A DNA stretch of 64,000 nucleotides from Isoperla grammatica (GCA_945910005.1 OX246744.1:40064774-40128773), one strand, 5' to 3'. Positions 44,881-56,956 are shown, counted from the stretch's first letter. Translations and numbers: made by a program. Notes: generated from the sequence alone by a model not told the origin.

Positions 44881-45539
44881 ATTAGCTGCGTTCCAGAATT
44901 CATCTCGTGAGTAATCCCAGATACCCTACTATGACGTCAGGATACCTTGGATATCAAAACAATATTGGAACAGATGGATTACAACTATGGCGGGAAATAT
45001 GGCAGGACCAAACGTAGCTTGTTGTCCCTTCATAAATTTTAAAGCAAATTCTGGATCTGGAAATAAATAAGGTTAAAATAAGACTAATTGTATTCAGTTT
45101 GGTGCTAGGAACTAGGCTAGGCCTACACGTAAAAGCTTTCAAACCAAAGACAGGGTAGACATAACCTAAAAACCAGATCACGGGCTAGCCTAGGCCTAGA
45201 CCCTAGGGCCTAGGCCTAATTTCTATTCAAACGTGTTAAATTACAAATTACCGGTACTCACCATTTTGTATTTTTATGGCCGTGTCATATGACACGGTCA
45301 ACGTGTAAATGTTCCCTTCATATTCAACCATAATATCAATAATATCCACACTCGCTTCCATTTTCCCGCTAAAACTGGTAATCTCATCCCAGTCATCTCC
45401 TTGCGGGTCGGATGAGTCGGATGCGCATCTGATTTGTTTTGGCTTATTTCCGGAACACTTGGATTGCAATCTGAGATTCATTTAGGGACACTTGGCTGAC
45501 TTGGATTAGTAATCGGATGAATTCTGGAACGCAGCTAAT
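44881..45539. mobile_element. TIR element (659 bp) that holds a two-exon small gene
   Basis: A perfect 24-bp inverted repeat begins attagctgcgttccag at 44881 and ends with its complement at 45539. A 3-bp TTA/TAA flank could fit a Harbinger-type target but is not an exact duplication. Almost the whole interior is accounted for by a spliced minus-strand gene. Confidence 0.8.
44929..45481 (-). CDS. Two-exon small protein encoded inside a TIR element
   Basis: Exon 1 is 45481-45262 and ends at the consensus donor g|gtgagt. Exon 2 is 45056-44929, after an acceptor atttccag. The split codon joins in frame, giving 115 residues and a TAG stop. The protein starts MNLRLQSKCSGNKPKQ, has an acidic patch (DSSDPQGDDWDE), then MEASVDIIDIMVEYEGNIYT with a beta-rich look, and in exon 2 DPEFALKFMKGQQATFGPAI. 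No domain is recognised. The ATG lies within 35 bp of one TIR and the stop within 25 bp of the other. It may be an accessory protein or a contracted transposase gene. Confidence 0.5.
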
Positions 45540-46319
45540 TAATAAATAATTCAAATTAGGCTACTTGGTACTTGTATATAGGATCAGTAGGCAAATATAT
45601 TAGCTTAATACAGACCAATGGAAACGAGGTAGGCCTAATTGGCTACATTTTCAGCTTTTATCTAACTACTGTAGTGCATTTTAAATACATGTTCATGAAA
45701 AAGTAGGCCTAACTTCTTAACTCAAGTGATAATATAATACATTCACTTCGTAGCAGCCGATGACATGATTATTGCTCATATTAATATTAAATAGGCCTAC
45801 ATTGAAACTAATCCATTATGTTCACAACACTTCGATCAATGCAATTACTCTATAGTGATCTGGTTATCTGAAATCATCTAGATCATTTTCTATTTCATTG
45901 ATAGTATTATCTTTATCTAGGTGACTGTTTCATGTGATTATCTTATCGTTATCTACCTTGCTCAACACTGCCCCCATAATAGGTGTTCATTTTGTTTTAT
46001 TATACGATGACGTGTATGTACACAAGCTGCCCCCGACGATCGTAGTAATCGCTTTTTAGCGTAAGCTTTATTTAAAATCATTCATGGGAAATTAAAGTCA
46101 ACAGGTTTTTCTTGTGTTCTCAATAGACACTACATCGACATAACATATGTATATGGTTGTCTTACAACAACTTTGGAAATGCTTCCGTCACGGGTGGGTG
46201 AGCGGCAGCCAACCACCTAATTCACCGGCTAAATCAAATACCTGCTCGGGTTGGCTGAGACCGTAAACACGTCACTGATTGATGATGAAAGCGTTCCCGT
46301 AGTTGCTGTACGACTACTA
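45540..46319. other. No gene recognised
   Basis: AT-rich with a few taggcct motifs. Nothing supported. Confidence 0.4.
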
Positions 46320-46327
46320 TACTCGGC

Positions 46328-46944
46328 CAGGGGTTCCAACCTTTATCACCTCACGGACCGGCAACATGATACATTTTTGCGTAAGGACCGGCGTGGCTAC
46401 AAGGGGTCTGGTGTGGAGCCCCAGCAAATGGAGGCGAAAATATTTCCGGTGTACTTATACCCTGAAACAGCATCTACAGCGATTTGAGCAAATAAGGCAG
46501 ACGAAGGGAAGGGGCAACTGGAAGAATGTGAACACAGAAAAAATAATTCAAATAATCGTTAATAATATATTAATAAATTACTAATTTTCGATTGTAAAAA
46601 CTTTGTTTCTGTTAATTATTATGATGTTTTACTGATAATTTAACTTTGGATTGCGCGTTTATATTCATGGTTGTTTCTAGTCTCGGGTCGTTCCTGGCCA
46701 TCAATGCTCTCAACTATCTGTGTCGGTAGAAGTGGGTGTTTGTATAGTCGGTATTGATTGAATTATAAGCAAGTGTTCCCTTTGTAAGAAAATATCATTT
46801 AGCCAGAGTACGCGTAATATAATGCGTTGAACAAATTTTTGGAATTTTTACATGTTTCTAAAATATAATCATAATTAGGCTACATAGCTAGCAGACACTT
46901 TGCGGACCGGCGCCGGTCTGCGGACCACCGGCTGGAAACCACTG
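46328..46944. mobile_element. hAT-like MITE, second family (617 bp)
   Basis: Starts caggggttccaacc and ends gctggaaaccactg, with subterminal cggaccgg-type sequence at both ends. Flanking octamers tactcggc and taccggtc match at 5 of 8 positions. The frames at 46251 and 46303 are not genes. Confidence 0.6.
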
Positions 46945-47912
46945 TACCGGTCGGTACAAGGCTACATATATACATATATACAACTTATAATCAACAAAGA
47001 AGATTTCTTCTAAAATCGAATGAAAATGCACAGGCTTTGTTGGTGGCATGTTGACACTAAGGCCGGTCGCACACCAAACCGACCCGACCAGATTCATGAA
47101 GACGTAAATTACTTATAAATGCCCCTCCCTCCTCCCACACCGCCACCTCAACCCCAGCAGCGCCTTGTAAATATAAGTATAAATAATAGTTTTAAATAAA
47201 ATTAAAATAAATAAATTCACATTAAGGGTATTGGTCTAAGTTTTGGTTTTCGCAAGAAACAAACTTTTTTTATGGAAAAATATGTGTTAGCACAAGTTAT
47301 ATGAGAAACTAGGTCCAAAATATTTTTTGGATTTTTTTTGGTGACGTCACGGAATTTTTTGTAATTGCCATTAGTTGGCTGTTCAAATGCGCTGTGGATC
47401 GAACCACACTAGTGAAAATGTGCTCAAATCAACATTATACTTTCATTAGTAGAATGACATCTCCCTGTTTCTTTAAATGTACAACTTTATGAATTATAAT
47501 TTTTTTTGTACCCTTACATAAACTATTGTTTGTTTTATGAATTTTGCAATAACGTAATTAAATCTGTTACCAGCATTTAATCATAGCAAATATAACTATC
47601 ATGTGCGCTGGAATGCTACCTTTTGAAAATGGTATCACTCATTAATATACAGTGAATACTTTAGGAGTAGGACATCCCAAACCGGCGACGTGTAAAACCT
47701 TTAAAATCGTCTCCGCGAAGCAGCGTACTTGTGCTTGCCGAGCTAACATCCGGTGTCAGTTAGTGGCGCTCAGCGGCCGAAGGACGGAGCGGCCGACCTG
47801 CGAACCTACCACGTTTCTCGTGCAGCGGGCGCATGGCGCGCAGTACAGACCTCCCCATTCATTTCATGTGTGACGTGTGTTAGCAAGAAGACGTAAGTAC
47901 CAACTACCAATC
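46945..47912. other. Upstream region of the transposase gene
   Basis: AT-rich to about 47,650, then GC-rich and CpG-containing (47,690-47,870), which fits a promoter and 5' leader. A donor-like gac|gtaagt lies at 47891. No transposon end was identified. Confidence 0.35.
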
Positions 47913-48810
47913 ATGCCTAAAAGGCGAAGAGTAGATCGACCTCACAAAAGGACCAGTAGAGCCAAATCAATAAAAGAAAGTTGGAAAAGAAGAAAAGTCG
48001 ATCAACAAGCAAATACACTTGAAACTTGTGAACGGTAAGATACATAGAAATATTTTGTATTTAGTAATTTAGCTTTAGTAACCACCTACCTAACTAACTA
48101 GCCACCTTTCTAGAGCCGGAGTTTCTGAGCTAAAATCCCAGTGGACAATTTTTTTACGACAATTACTATGAAACGACAATAATATTTGTATTATAATGTT
48201 CATAATATTATTTATTCTCTGTAATGAAACTACATTTTAGGTTGATGTATAAGGTTTGTGGGCAAAAATAGTAACTGGTTCTAAAATTGTAAATAGTCCC
48301 TTACGAATGTGAACAATATTATTTTACCATTATTAGTTGGCTACTATTGTAAATAATTGTTGTAGCTGTTTGTGGTCTTGTGGTCTGTCTCCCCGTCAAC
48401 ATGTTGACTTCACTAGAGTAATAATTGTCTTTCTTATCCGACGGACAAGGAAGACATTTAGGCCTACCTACATTATATAATATCGTACGTAATTGTCCAC
48501 GTCCAGTTACATGGCTTCAGACGTGGCTATATACCAAATTGAACCTCGCTGTTTAGTGTTTATAATGCCGGTTGAGGAAACACCTATACTACTGTGCTAA
48601 ACTAGCTAAGTCACAGCCTCATATTTTCTAACTATAATTAAAATTCGTTTACTAGAGAACCTATGCCGGAATTAGAAGTGACCCCAAATAAGCGGAGTCC
48701 ATCTCCTCAGGCTGGGCCATCTGGGCTGCAAGTCGATGAAAGGATCAGATTGCCGTCACCGCACAGGTACAGTGCTTTTGTTAGGCATAAAACTATTGCT
48801 AATAAAAATA

Positions 48811-48812
48811 GT

Positions 48813-48864
<52 letters not shown>

Positions 48865-48926
48865 TCTCTTGCTCTCTCTCTCTCTCGCTTGCTCTCTCTC
48901 TCGCTCTCTTTCTCACTCTCACACCA
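48811..48926. repeat. CT microsatellite in intron 2
   Basis: Long interrupted (ct)n tract after the exon 2 donor, followed by a C-run at 48951-48962. Open frames across it on both strands are artefacts. Confidence 0.95.
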
Positions 48927-50035
48927 CCCAATGAAACCAGGGTCGTCACCCCCCCCCCCCCTTTTTCCAAACATATCTCCGCAGACTACAACTTGAAGAG
49001 TGTTAGCGTGGCAAGATAAAATGCAGCGCGCCATCTGTCTTTGACAGACACTTCTGAAAATATTATTCTTTATCTCTTCATTAGCTTTTGAACAGACATA
49101 TATTATTTAGTCTACGTTTTTTTCGTAAAGATTGTAACGCATAGCTTCAAAACCAATTAGTTTTTATTTGCACTTTGCAGCGCTTTTGCGTGGATTGCAC
49201 GTATACATGTTCAACTAAAATTATACACATGTATTTGCATTAATAAAAAAATGGCAGCCTCACTAACATCTAATAGACTGTCAATTTTATTGATAAACAC
49301 ATAGGTAACAAACACAATAACGATGGGTCGATAACATGAAGTATGCCCTCCCACTAAATTTATTTTACACTCCCCCGATGGCCTGTATTTTTATATGTTG
49401 TTTATGTATACTTTGTTTGTTATGATAATTCATGTTTGTGTACGTCTTGTCTGTGTGATTTAGTTCTTCGCCCATGTCGGGAGATAGCGACGAAGAATCT
49501 CTACCAGACCTTTTTGTTGTTCCTGATAAGCATTCAAAGTCGTTAGAAGAAACAATCTCTGGCCGTCGTGTTGTAAACATAAGTCACCTATTGAAGGAGC
49601 TAACTTCGATTGCATCCCATGGACAAACCTGCACTACTGGCCGCTATGTCCTGGAGTCTGAGCGCCGCTCTGGGCTTCTGAGTACTCTGGTGTACCGTTG
49701 TATGATGTGCGGTAATCGACGCACCATAACCACAGACGAGCCAACCCGTGCAAACGAAGTCAACGACGGTTTGGTATGGGGCGCCGTTTCCTCGGGCATC
49801 GGCCACTATCAAACTCAGGCAATGATGGCTATTTTGGAAATACCCATCATGGGAAAACAAAAATGGCAGCGACACGAGGAGAGAGTTGAAGAGGTGTGTT
49901 TAAATTATGCTCATGTATCATAATTACATAGGCATTTGTCATTTCAGCGGTTTGAATAACTAATTCCGCTTATTTAGTTCCGTATGTCGCGACCACTGAA
50001 AACTAAACCTAAAATTAGGAGTTGGCTTATTGATC

Positions 50036-50155
50036 ACTGATCCGTTGGTTATTTTATTGAACTATTTTGCCAACGCATCTTACTTGTGAGAATGAAAATA
50101 AAAAAATGAGTAAGACGTGTCATTTCTATAATAAATTTTCTAACCAACGGTAATT
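50036..50155. repeat. Possible small inverted repeat in intron 3
   Basis: ccgttggtta near 50042 and taaccaacgg near 50141 bound about 110 bp, perhaps a MITE within the intron. Confidence 0.4.
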
Positions 50156-50436
50156 AGATCCATTTATTTACAAATGCACGTACATAAAACTACGTACACA
50201 GATTCTTGCACAATTTATGTGTGGTTAGTTTGAGGTCGGCTAAAAAAGAGAAAGGGACTCGTTGAGCGACGATATAAAAACACGAAAGACACAACACAAA
50301 TTTTGTTTCTTGAATTTGTATTATTATACTAACTCTTAGCACTTGTTCTATACAATTTATTAATGTTTGGTATTGTTATAAGGTTTGGGAGAAGAAACTT
50401 ATGGACTACATGATCGCAAATGGAAAGCGAGAGAAA

Positions 50437-50501
50437 GATTGATTGATTAATGGGGCTTAACGTCTCATATTTATGCAACGATGGCTAATCGAAATAGCCA
50501 T
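50437..50501 (+). repeat. Dispersed repeat inserted in exon 4 of the transposase
   Basis: gattgattgattaatgggg, cttaacgtctcatattt and atggctaatcgaaat match copies at 13606-13670 (inverted) and 56820-56890. It adds two in-frame stops but leaves the downstream frame unchanged. Confidence 0.7.
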
Positions 50502-53134
50502 ACAAAAAAATCACATCGATAAAGATGGATTTCCGTACATCACCGTGATTGTGGATGGAGGCTGGTGCAAACGCTCTTATGGACACGCATACAATGCCTC
50601 ATCAGGAGTCGTAAGTGAATTATAATCTAATAATGGAATAAATAGAATGGTATAACAGAATATGGCAAAGTGTGAAGTTTCCCTAACGTAGCTAGTCTTC
50701 ATGCTGACTAAAACGCCGAGTCTAACACTATCAACTTAATTTTCTACTATAGTAAATAAGTAAATAAACCTGTATTCAATTGTTCACCCACTTAGTCACA
50801 ATAACTGTTTTTCAGTTGGGTCGGGGACATTTATACCGTTTATTATGTGATTCGCTGATATGACGGCTCCAAAACCACGAAGTGTATAATATGTTATCTG
50901 CCTTTACGTTTGAATCAAACGTCTGGAAACTGTTGATCTTCGTTGAATACTACTGCGTGAAAGGAACGATAGGTAATTGGATCTGAAGTCGGCATGAGAC
51001 TAGTTACGTTGGGACACCTTTACGACGTTCGATTCTACACTCAAGCACGCCAAGCGAGTCATTTTTAGTCATATAAGGATATTGTTAAAAGTATATGATT
51101 TGTACTATTAGCATAGTTTTATGTGTGTGGTTTGTTGCAGGCATGCATTATTGGTGCAGAGACTGACGGCTTACTTTATATGGGCGTATGCAATAAGTTC
51201 TGCTACGTTTGTTCGTGCTCTAAGCCAGGCGAAGAAGTCAACCCACATCGGTGCTACAAGAACTACGACGGACCGTCAACTGGGATGGAACAGAAAATCC
51301 TCGTAGAAGGATTCCGCCGCAGCGAACAAATGCACGGCTTGAGATACATGTTTGTCATAGGGGATGGAGACTCCAGCACCTACAACCGGATCCAACGGCA
51401 CGTCCCTTATGGCAGACATGTAACCAAGTTGGAGTGTGCAAACCACATTGTTCGTTGCTACACGGACAAGCTCCACAAGCTTACATCAGCGACTCAACAT
51501 GAACTGTCGGCAAGAAAAGAGTTAGCTGCTGTCATTCCTCGCTTGACTAAAGCCGCCCGTGGGGCCATAGCTAGCTCTGCAAAGGAAGGCAGAGTTGCAA
51601 CTGCAGCAACTGAAATCTTGCGGCAAGACCTACGCAATGGTCCTCTCCATGTCTTTGGAGACCACAAGAGCTGCAGAGACACATATTGCTTGCGAAAAGA
51701 GCTCCTCGAGGAGAATAAAGTCCCGTTCTTGTCCAAGTCCACCTTGTGGGCAGAAATTCAAAAAGCCCTTGAGCCACTCGTCACCAAGGCTGATCGCTTG
51801 ACTAGAAATGTCACCACTAACCAGGCCGAGCGATTCATGGGTCTAGTTGCCGTAACTGCCGGTGGAAAACGGGTGGATCACAGCAAGAGAGGCGGTTATC
51901 GAAGACGTGCCATGGCAGCGAGCCTCTGTCACATGAAAGGTCCATCTTGGCACATCTCTCCCATCAAGACGATGCTCGGTCGCAGTCCAGGTCGTATTTT
52001 TAAGCAAGTTTTTTCTGCTAGAGACAAGCAGAACGTTGCCCAGAGGAAACGCTCTCAAGCACGTCGTAGCATAGGCTTTGTTCAACGGGCAACAAAGGCT
52101 AAGGCTACGTCCTCTGGGCCTGATGCAGAATACGGCCCGAATGCTGCCGAACCAGACATCACTCAAGAAGAGATGGTTCGTGGCAGCGAGAAGGTCCTAG
52201 CCCGACTAGCTCAAGAGGTTGCGACACCGGAGGCTCTCCACGAGCTTGAAAGGAAGACGGTCGGCCAGAGTGGTAATCCAGCATGGAGGGAGGCTCGTCG
52301 AGATCGTCTCACTGCCTCCATGTTTGGAACAATCTGTTGTCGTCGACCTTATACGTCGTGCCATGGCAATGTGCTGTCTATAACAAATCCAAGACAACTA
52401 AAGAGCAAAGCCATTGCCTACGGCACGATCAATGAGCCCCATGCCATCCTGTACTATGAACAGAGGTTTGGCACTTCCGTGACTCCTTGTGGGCTATTTG
52501 TCGATAGCGATAACCCCTTCTTAGGTGCCAGCCCAGATGGACTTGTTGGAGAAGACGGGCTTTTAGAAGTCAAATGCTTGCCATCTATAAACAGCCTCTT
52601 CAGTAACAATGTGCAAATTAAAAAAATCATTGATGCAGCCAAAATTAAGGACTTGTGCGTTGGTGTATCGTCAGAAGGAGCTCTGTACCTGAAATCTGGA
52701 CATCACTACTTCTACCAGATTCAGGGACAACTCAATATCTGCAAGCGCAGGTATTGTGATCTCGTTTTGTACACTGACCATGATCGGGAGGTGCTGACCA
52801 TCGAGCGTAATGACAAGTTTTGGGTAGAAACAATGCTCCCAAAGTTGAAAGAGTTCTACCTAACTTGCATTCTTCCCGAGATCGTAGATCCCAGAGATCT
52901 TAGGGGTATGAAGGTCAGAGATCCTCCCGCCATCCTTGAAGCGCAGGAACGAAAGGCAGCTGTTGATGCCGAAAAGGCTGCAAAAAAAGTTGCTCGACAG
53001 CAGAAAAAGGAGACTGCTGCTAAACAAAAGTGACTGGACCACCAGGATGCTCCCGCTTGATCTGTTAGCAACAATTAAAGTTCCGAAACATCTAGTCGCA
53101 TTTTGTTTACACCACATTAGTGTATGGTCAGAGA

Positions 53135-53710
53135 AACACTAGACTTGGTGGTTCTGTGCGTCGGTTCTGTGCGTCGCATTATTTACCGTGTGTTGGTTTT
53201 TGTATTTAGTTTTTTTTATGACATTGTCTGAGGGCACAACAAACACTTAACCTGGTGGTTCTGTGCGTCGCATTATTTACTGTGTATTTTGTTTTTGTAT
53301 TTAGTTTTTTTATGACATTGTCTGAGGGCCCAACAAACACTAAACCTAGTGGTTCTGTGCGTCGCATTATTTACTGTGTATTTTGTTTTTGTATTTAGTT
53401 TTTTTATGACATTGTCTGAGGGCCCAACAAACACTAAACCTAGTGGTTCTGTGCGTCGCATTATTTACTGTGTATTTTGTTTTTGTATTTAGTTTTTTTA
53501 TGACATTGTCTGAGGGCCCAACAAACACTAAACCTAGTGGTTCTGTGCGTCGCATTATTTACTGTGTATTTTGTTTTTGTATTTAGTTTTTTTATGACAT
53601 AGTCTGAGGGCACATCAAACACTAAACCTAGTGGTTCTGTGCGTCGCATTATTTACTGTGTATTTTGTTTTTTTATGACATTATGTTCATTCATTATGTT
53701 TGTCTGAGGA
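53135..53710. repeat. 94-bp tandem repeat, about 6 copies
   Basis: Units contain ggttctgtgcgtcgcattat and gacattgtctgagggc. The array starts about 100 bp after the transposase stop codon. Three central units look nearly identical; outer ones are diverged. Confidence 0.9.
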
Positions 53711-53997
53711 CTCAAATATAAAAACTTTGCTAATTGCTTGTGACCTCTACTCGCTCAGGGCTGAGCTGTTTGCCCCTATAGCGCTCGCCTAACTCACGTA
53801 AACTGTATTTACGGAGCGGAGCGGCACATGTATGCTCTGCGACACACTCGACTCGACTGAAGCCGCGGCTGCGCCGTGGGGGGGTCATACGTTTCGGGTG
53901 CGGGAGGGGCGGTATTTAGCGCGACCATACTAAGAAGTTCAGAGATTTTTAATAAGATCCGAAGTACGTCGATAAATAGGCTTCGTACAATAGCCTT
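53711..53997. other. No gene recognised
   Basis: A GC-rich stretch at 53800-53920 with a G-run. Nothing coding is recognised. Confidence 0.4.
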
Positions 53998-54077
53998 AAG
54001 AGTCTACCCACTCTGTAATGAAACTGATTTTAAGTAGGGGACTTTAATTTAAAGTGACTAAACCAACCCTGATAGGC
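53998..54077 (-). repeat. Dispersed repeat, inverted copy
   Basis: Reverse complement of the sequence at 23768-23852. Confidence 0.6.
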
Positions 54078-54325
54078 CATCTTCTTCAACAGTCGGTGAC
54101 CAATGCCACCTAGGCCGAAACGTTCGACAGTTTTTATGTGTATATATTCGTGTTATCTAGAACTCTCGCAGCCACCTGCGTACTTTTAGGTAAGCTGTTG
54201 GTCTCCTTTCCTTTTTCCCACAACTAAATCTCATATAAATGAATGTGGCTGTTCACACTTACCCCATCCGACGCGTCTCTAGTCGGTTGAAAACATCGTC
54301 GTCTCACGGCGGTCGTGGCAGTATA

Positions 54326-54768
54326 CTTAGACCAGTAATATAGGTAGACGGAGCAAGCCGATGCTAGCGACCGGCCGCGATTGAGACCAACATTGAGACC
54401 ACGTGATGTGGGGACAGGATGCGCGGCAATTTAAAGCGTCTGCGTATGAACAGTACAAACAGTACATCGTTGTGTAAAGAAAAATGATCATTTTCAATTA
54501 GTGCAAATTAAAAATATGTTAACTAAGATTAACAGTACCTTCACTAATCATTTCTGAGGAAATACAAATAATAATACATCCTTTGTCAAATGTCAAACGT
54601 ATTTGCCGCGCACTTAGCACCATCTAGCGGCAAACCTGCGAACTTCTCGCTAACAATGCAGTCTATCGCGGATTGGTCGAGAAGGCTTTGTCCCCACATC
54701 ACGTGGTTTCAATGATGGTCTCACTCGCGATGACGTCATACTCCGTCTACCTATATTACTGGTCTAAG
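54326..54768. mobile_element. TIR element, 443 bp
   Basis: A perfect 28-bp inverted repeat begins cttagaccagtaatatagg. Flanking octamers gcagtata and gttgtata match at 6 of 8 positions. Further inward are inverted cacgtgatgtggggaca motifs. Non-coding. Confidence 0.78.
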
Positions 54769-55006
54769 GTTGTATACAGCGTCTTTGTCTGGTTGGGTGC
54801 CCCCCACCCCCACCACACATCCGCCCGCACTTATCTGTCAACCTTCGCCGGTAAAGAGTGAAATAACTGTCTTCTGACATCCTGTAGGCCTACGTCGATT
54901 TGAATCTGCCCTCATAACCGAGAAGCTCGACGCGCACAAGTAAACGCACCTCTCACGATTCTCTCTAATGTAAGGATGCACCCAGAATTGACGACGACGG
55001 CGACGA
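54769..55006. other. No gene recognised
   Basis: Short spacer before the minisatellite. Confidence 0.4.
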
Positions 55007-55715
55007 AGCCTTCTAGCATAATAGCCCAGGATAACGGCGACTTCTAGCATAGAAGCCCAGGATAACGGCGCCTTCTAGCATAGTGGCCCAGGATAACGAC
55101 GCCTTCTAGCATAGTAGCCCACGATAACGGCGCCTTCTAGCATACTAGCCCAGGATAACGGCGCCTTCTAGCAAAGTAGCCCAGGATAACGACGCCTTCT
55201 AGCATATTAGCCCAGGATAACGGTGGTTTCTAGCATAGTAGCCCAGGAAAACGGCGGCTTCTAGCATAGTAGCCCAGGATAACGGCGCTTTCTAGCATAG
55301 TAGCCCACGATAACGGCGCCTTCTAGCACAGTAGCCCAGGATAACGGCGCCTTCTAGCATAGTAGCCCAGAATAACGGCGCCTTCTAGCATAGTGGCCCA
55401 GGATAACGACGCCTTCTAGCATAGTAGCCCAGGATAGCGGTGCCTTCGAGCATAGTAGCCCAGGATAGCGGTGCCTTCTAGCATAGTAGCCCAGGGAAAC
55501 GGCGGCGTCAAACATAGTAGCTCACGATATTGGTTGCTTCTAGCATAGTAGCCCAGGATAACGGCAGCTTCTAGCATAGTAGCCCAGGAAAACGGTGACT
55601 TCTAGCATAGACTCAGGATATTGGCGGCTTCTAGCATAGTAGCCCATGATAACGGCGCCTTCTAGCATAGTAGCTCAGGATAATGGCGGCTTCTAGCATA
55701 GTAGCCCAGGATAAC
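55007..55715. repeat. 31-bp minisatellite, about 23 copies
   Basis: Units resemble cttctagcatagtagccc then aggataacggcgc, with many single-base variants and a few 1-3 bp indels. Open frames here are artefacts. Confidence 0.95.
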
Positions 55716-55721
55716 AAAACA

Positions 55722-56110
55722 AAAATTTTCATTTAATATTATTTTATACTTTTTAGTCTTAAAGAATCCTACAATCGATATGTGCTCACTGGACGTGTCT
55801 GAATTTAAAAGACTGCATACTTGTGTACTTGTTAACTTCACTCGCAAACTAGCGTGCTCGCTTTGCAAACTTAAATGTCGAACAGTTCCGTCCATTAAAA
55901 AATAAGTGTTGTTTAAAAAAAAAAAAAAATTTCATGTAATATCATTTTATCCTCTTTAGTCTTAAAGAATCTTGCAATCGAATATGTGCTCACTGGACGT
56001 GACCGAATTTAGAAGACTTCATACTTGTGTACTTGTGTTTGTTAACTTCACTCGCAAACTAGCGGGCTCGCATTGCAAACTTGAATTTCGGACAGTTCCG
56101 TCCATGCACG
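55722..56110 (+). repeat. Dispersed repeat in two direct copies, about 205 bp apart
   Basis: tttagtcttaaagaatc, tgctcactggacgtg and aacttcactcgcaaactag occur at 55751-55860 and 55957-56062, separated by a poly-A/T tract. A minus copy adjoins the hairpin at 44430-44500. Confidence 0.7.
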
Positions 56111-56344
56111 ATCCAGCGGTCGGCCAACAATGCTTACGGAAAGTGGGATTATGTGGCTATGGGAGAATTTGGCAAAGTAACTAGGCCTAGGCTACACATT
56201 CACTTCAATTGCAATGAAAAATCAGTTTTCAATCAGTTATATCAAGGTTCATTGATGCACACAAGATCATCATACCCTAACCTTGATTTTTTATGTTTTT
56301 AATTGTTTATTTAATTGTTTTCAGCTCGATTCGACGTTGGCAAG

Positions 56345-56535
56345 TGGGTGAGTTATCGATTCCCATATAAAACATTAATTAATTAATTATGATGAATTAA
56401 TTGACAATTTAGTAAACACGACTATTGATTCATGCATTATCATTAAGAATATATCTGTGTGAAAAATTTCAGCTTGATCGGACATTTAAAAGAAGTTGAA
56501 ATATAGATTCTAAGATTCCCTCTAGACAAACAAAC
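56345..56535 (-). repeat. Single inverted monomer of the 150-bp AT-rich satellite
   Basis: On the minus strand it shares attaattaattatgatg, gacaatttagtaaa and the cgatcaagctgaaat block with units of the array at 42425-43545. Confidence 0.75.
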
Positions 56536-56956
56536 ACATGAAGCTAATAAAAGCGTTGTAATAAAAATAGATGGTTTTATGAAATGCATGTGTGAGTATT
56601 AAAGCCCGCCACAACGTTGGCTAGTAGCTGCGCTGTTCACTCACTCCTCCCACCCCCTCCATCAGTTATATTTTGTAGTTTGTAATTCTTTACGTGATTC
56701 CCTCTTTTGTGAGATAATTGGTATTTTTAATTTATGCTAATAAAATGATACCCTAAATGAATATCAATTGCAAAAATCACATTTTTCAAATCATGATTAA
56801 AATGGTTAATTTAAATGTAAATTTGATTGATTAATTGATAAATAGGTGTTAAATCCCATGTTTATTCCAACTTGGCTAATCGAAACGATGATTGGATGAT
56901 ATAGGAAGTTATAAATGAATAAAGATATTTAAGTTTGTTATTTAGCTGAGAATCAT
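56536..56956. other. No gene; one dispersed repeat copy
   Basis: Contains a diverged copy of the gattgattaat...ggctaatcgaaac repeat at 56820-56890. Nothing coding. Confidence 0.45.

Larger units (their letters stand above)
47913..53033 (+). pseudogene. Mutator-like transposase fused to YqaJ-type nuclease, five exons
   Basis: Exons: 47913-48034 (basic, MPKRRRVDRPHKR), about 48657-48766, 49464-49893, 50393-50610 and 51141-53033. All junctions have GT..AG and keep the phase. Exon 3 opens the transposase domain (GRRVVNISHLLKEL, two C-x2-C-like Cys pairs). The DDE residues are likely the D in TVIVDGGW (exon 4), the D in VIGDGDSSTYNRI and the E in NQAERFM (exon 5). The C-terminal half is a YqaJ/lambda-exonuclease-like nuclease: RLTASMFG, GTINEPHAI, GASPDGLVGEDGLLEVKC and YFYQIQGQLNI. 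It ends in a Lys/Ala-rich coiled tail. Exon 4 contains a roughly 65-bp dispersed repeat with two in-frame stops (50440 and 50458), so this copy would make only a truncated protein unless bypassed. Otherwise the frame is open, so decay is recent. Confidence 0.8.

Noticed and set aside
48663..49034. Long frames on both strands around 48,800-48,970
   Set aside because: They cross the CT microsatellite and poly-C of intron 2; only the first part (to 48766) is exon.
55007..55715. CRISPR-like array
   Set aside because: Repeats are head-to-tail with no unique spacers and the genome is eukaryotic. The same holds for the 44-bp array at 62420-63902.
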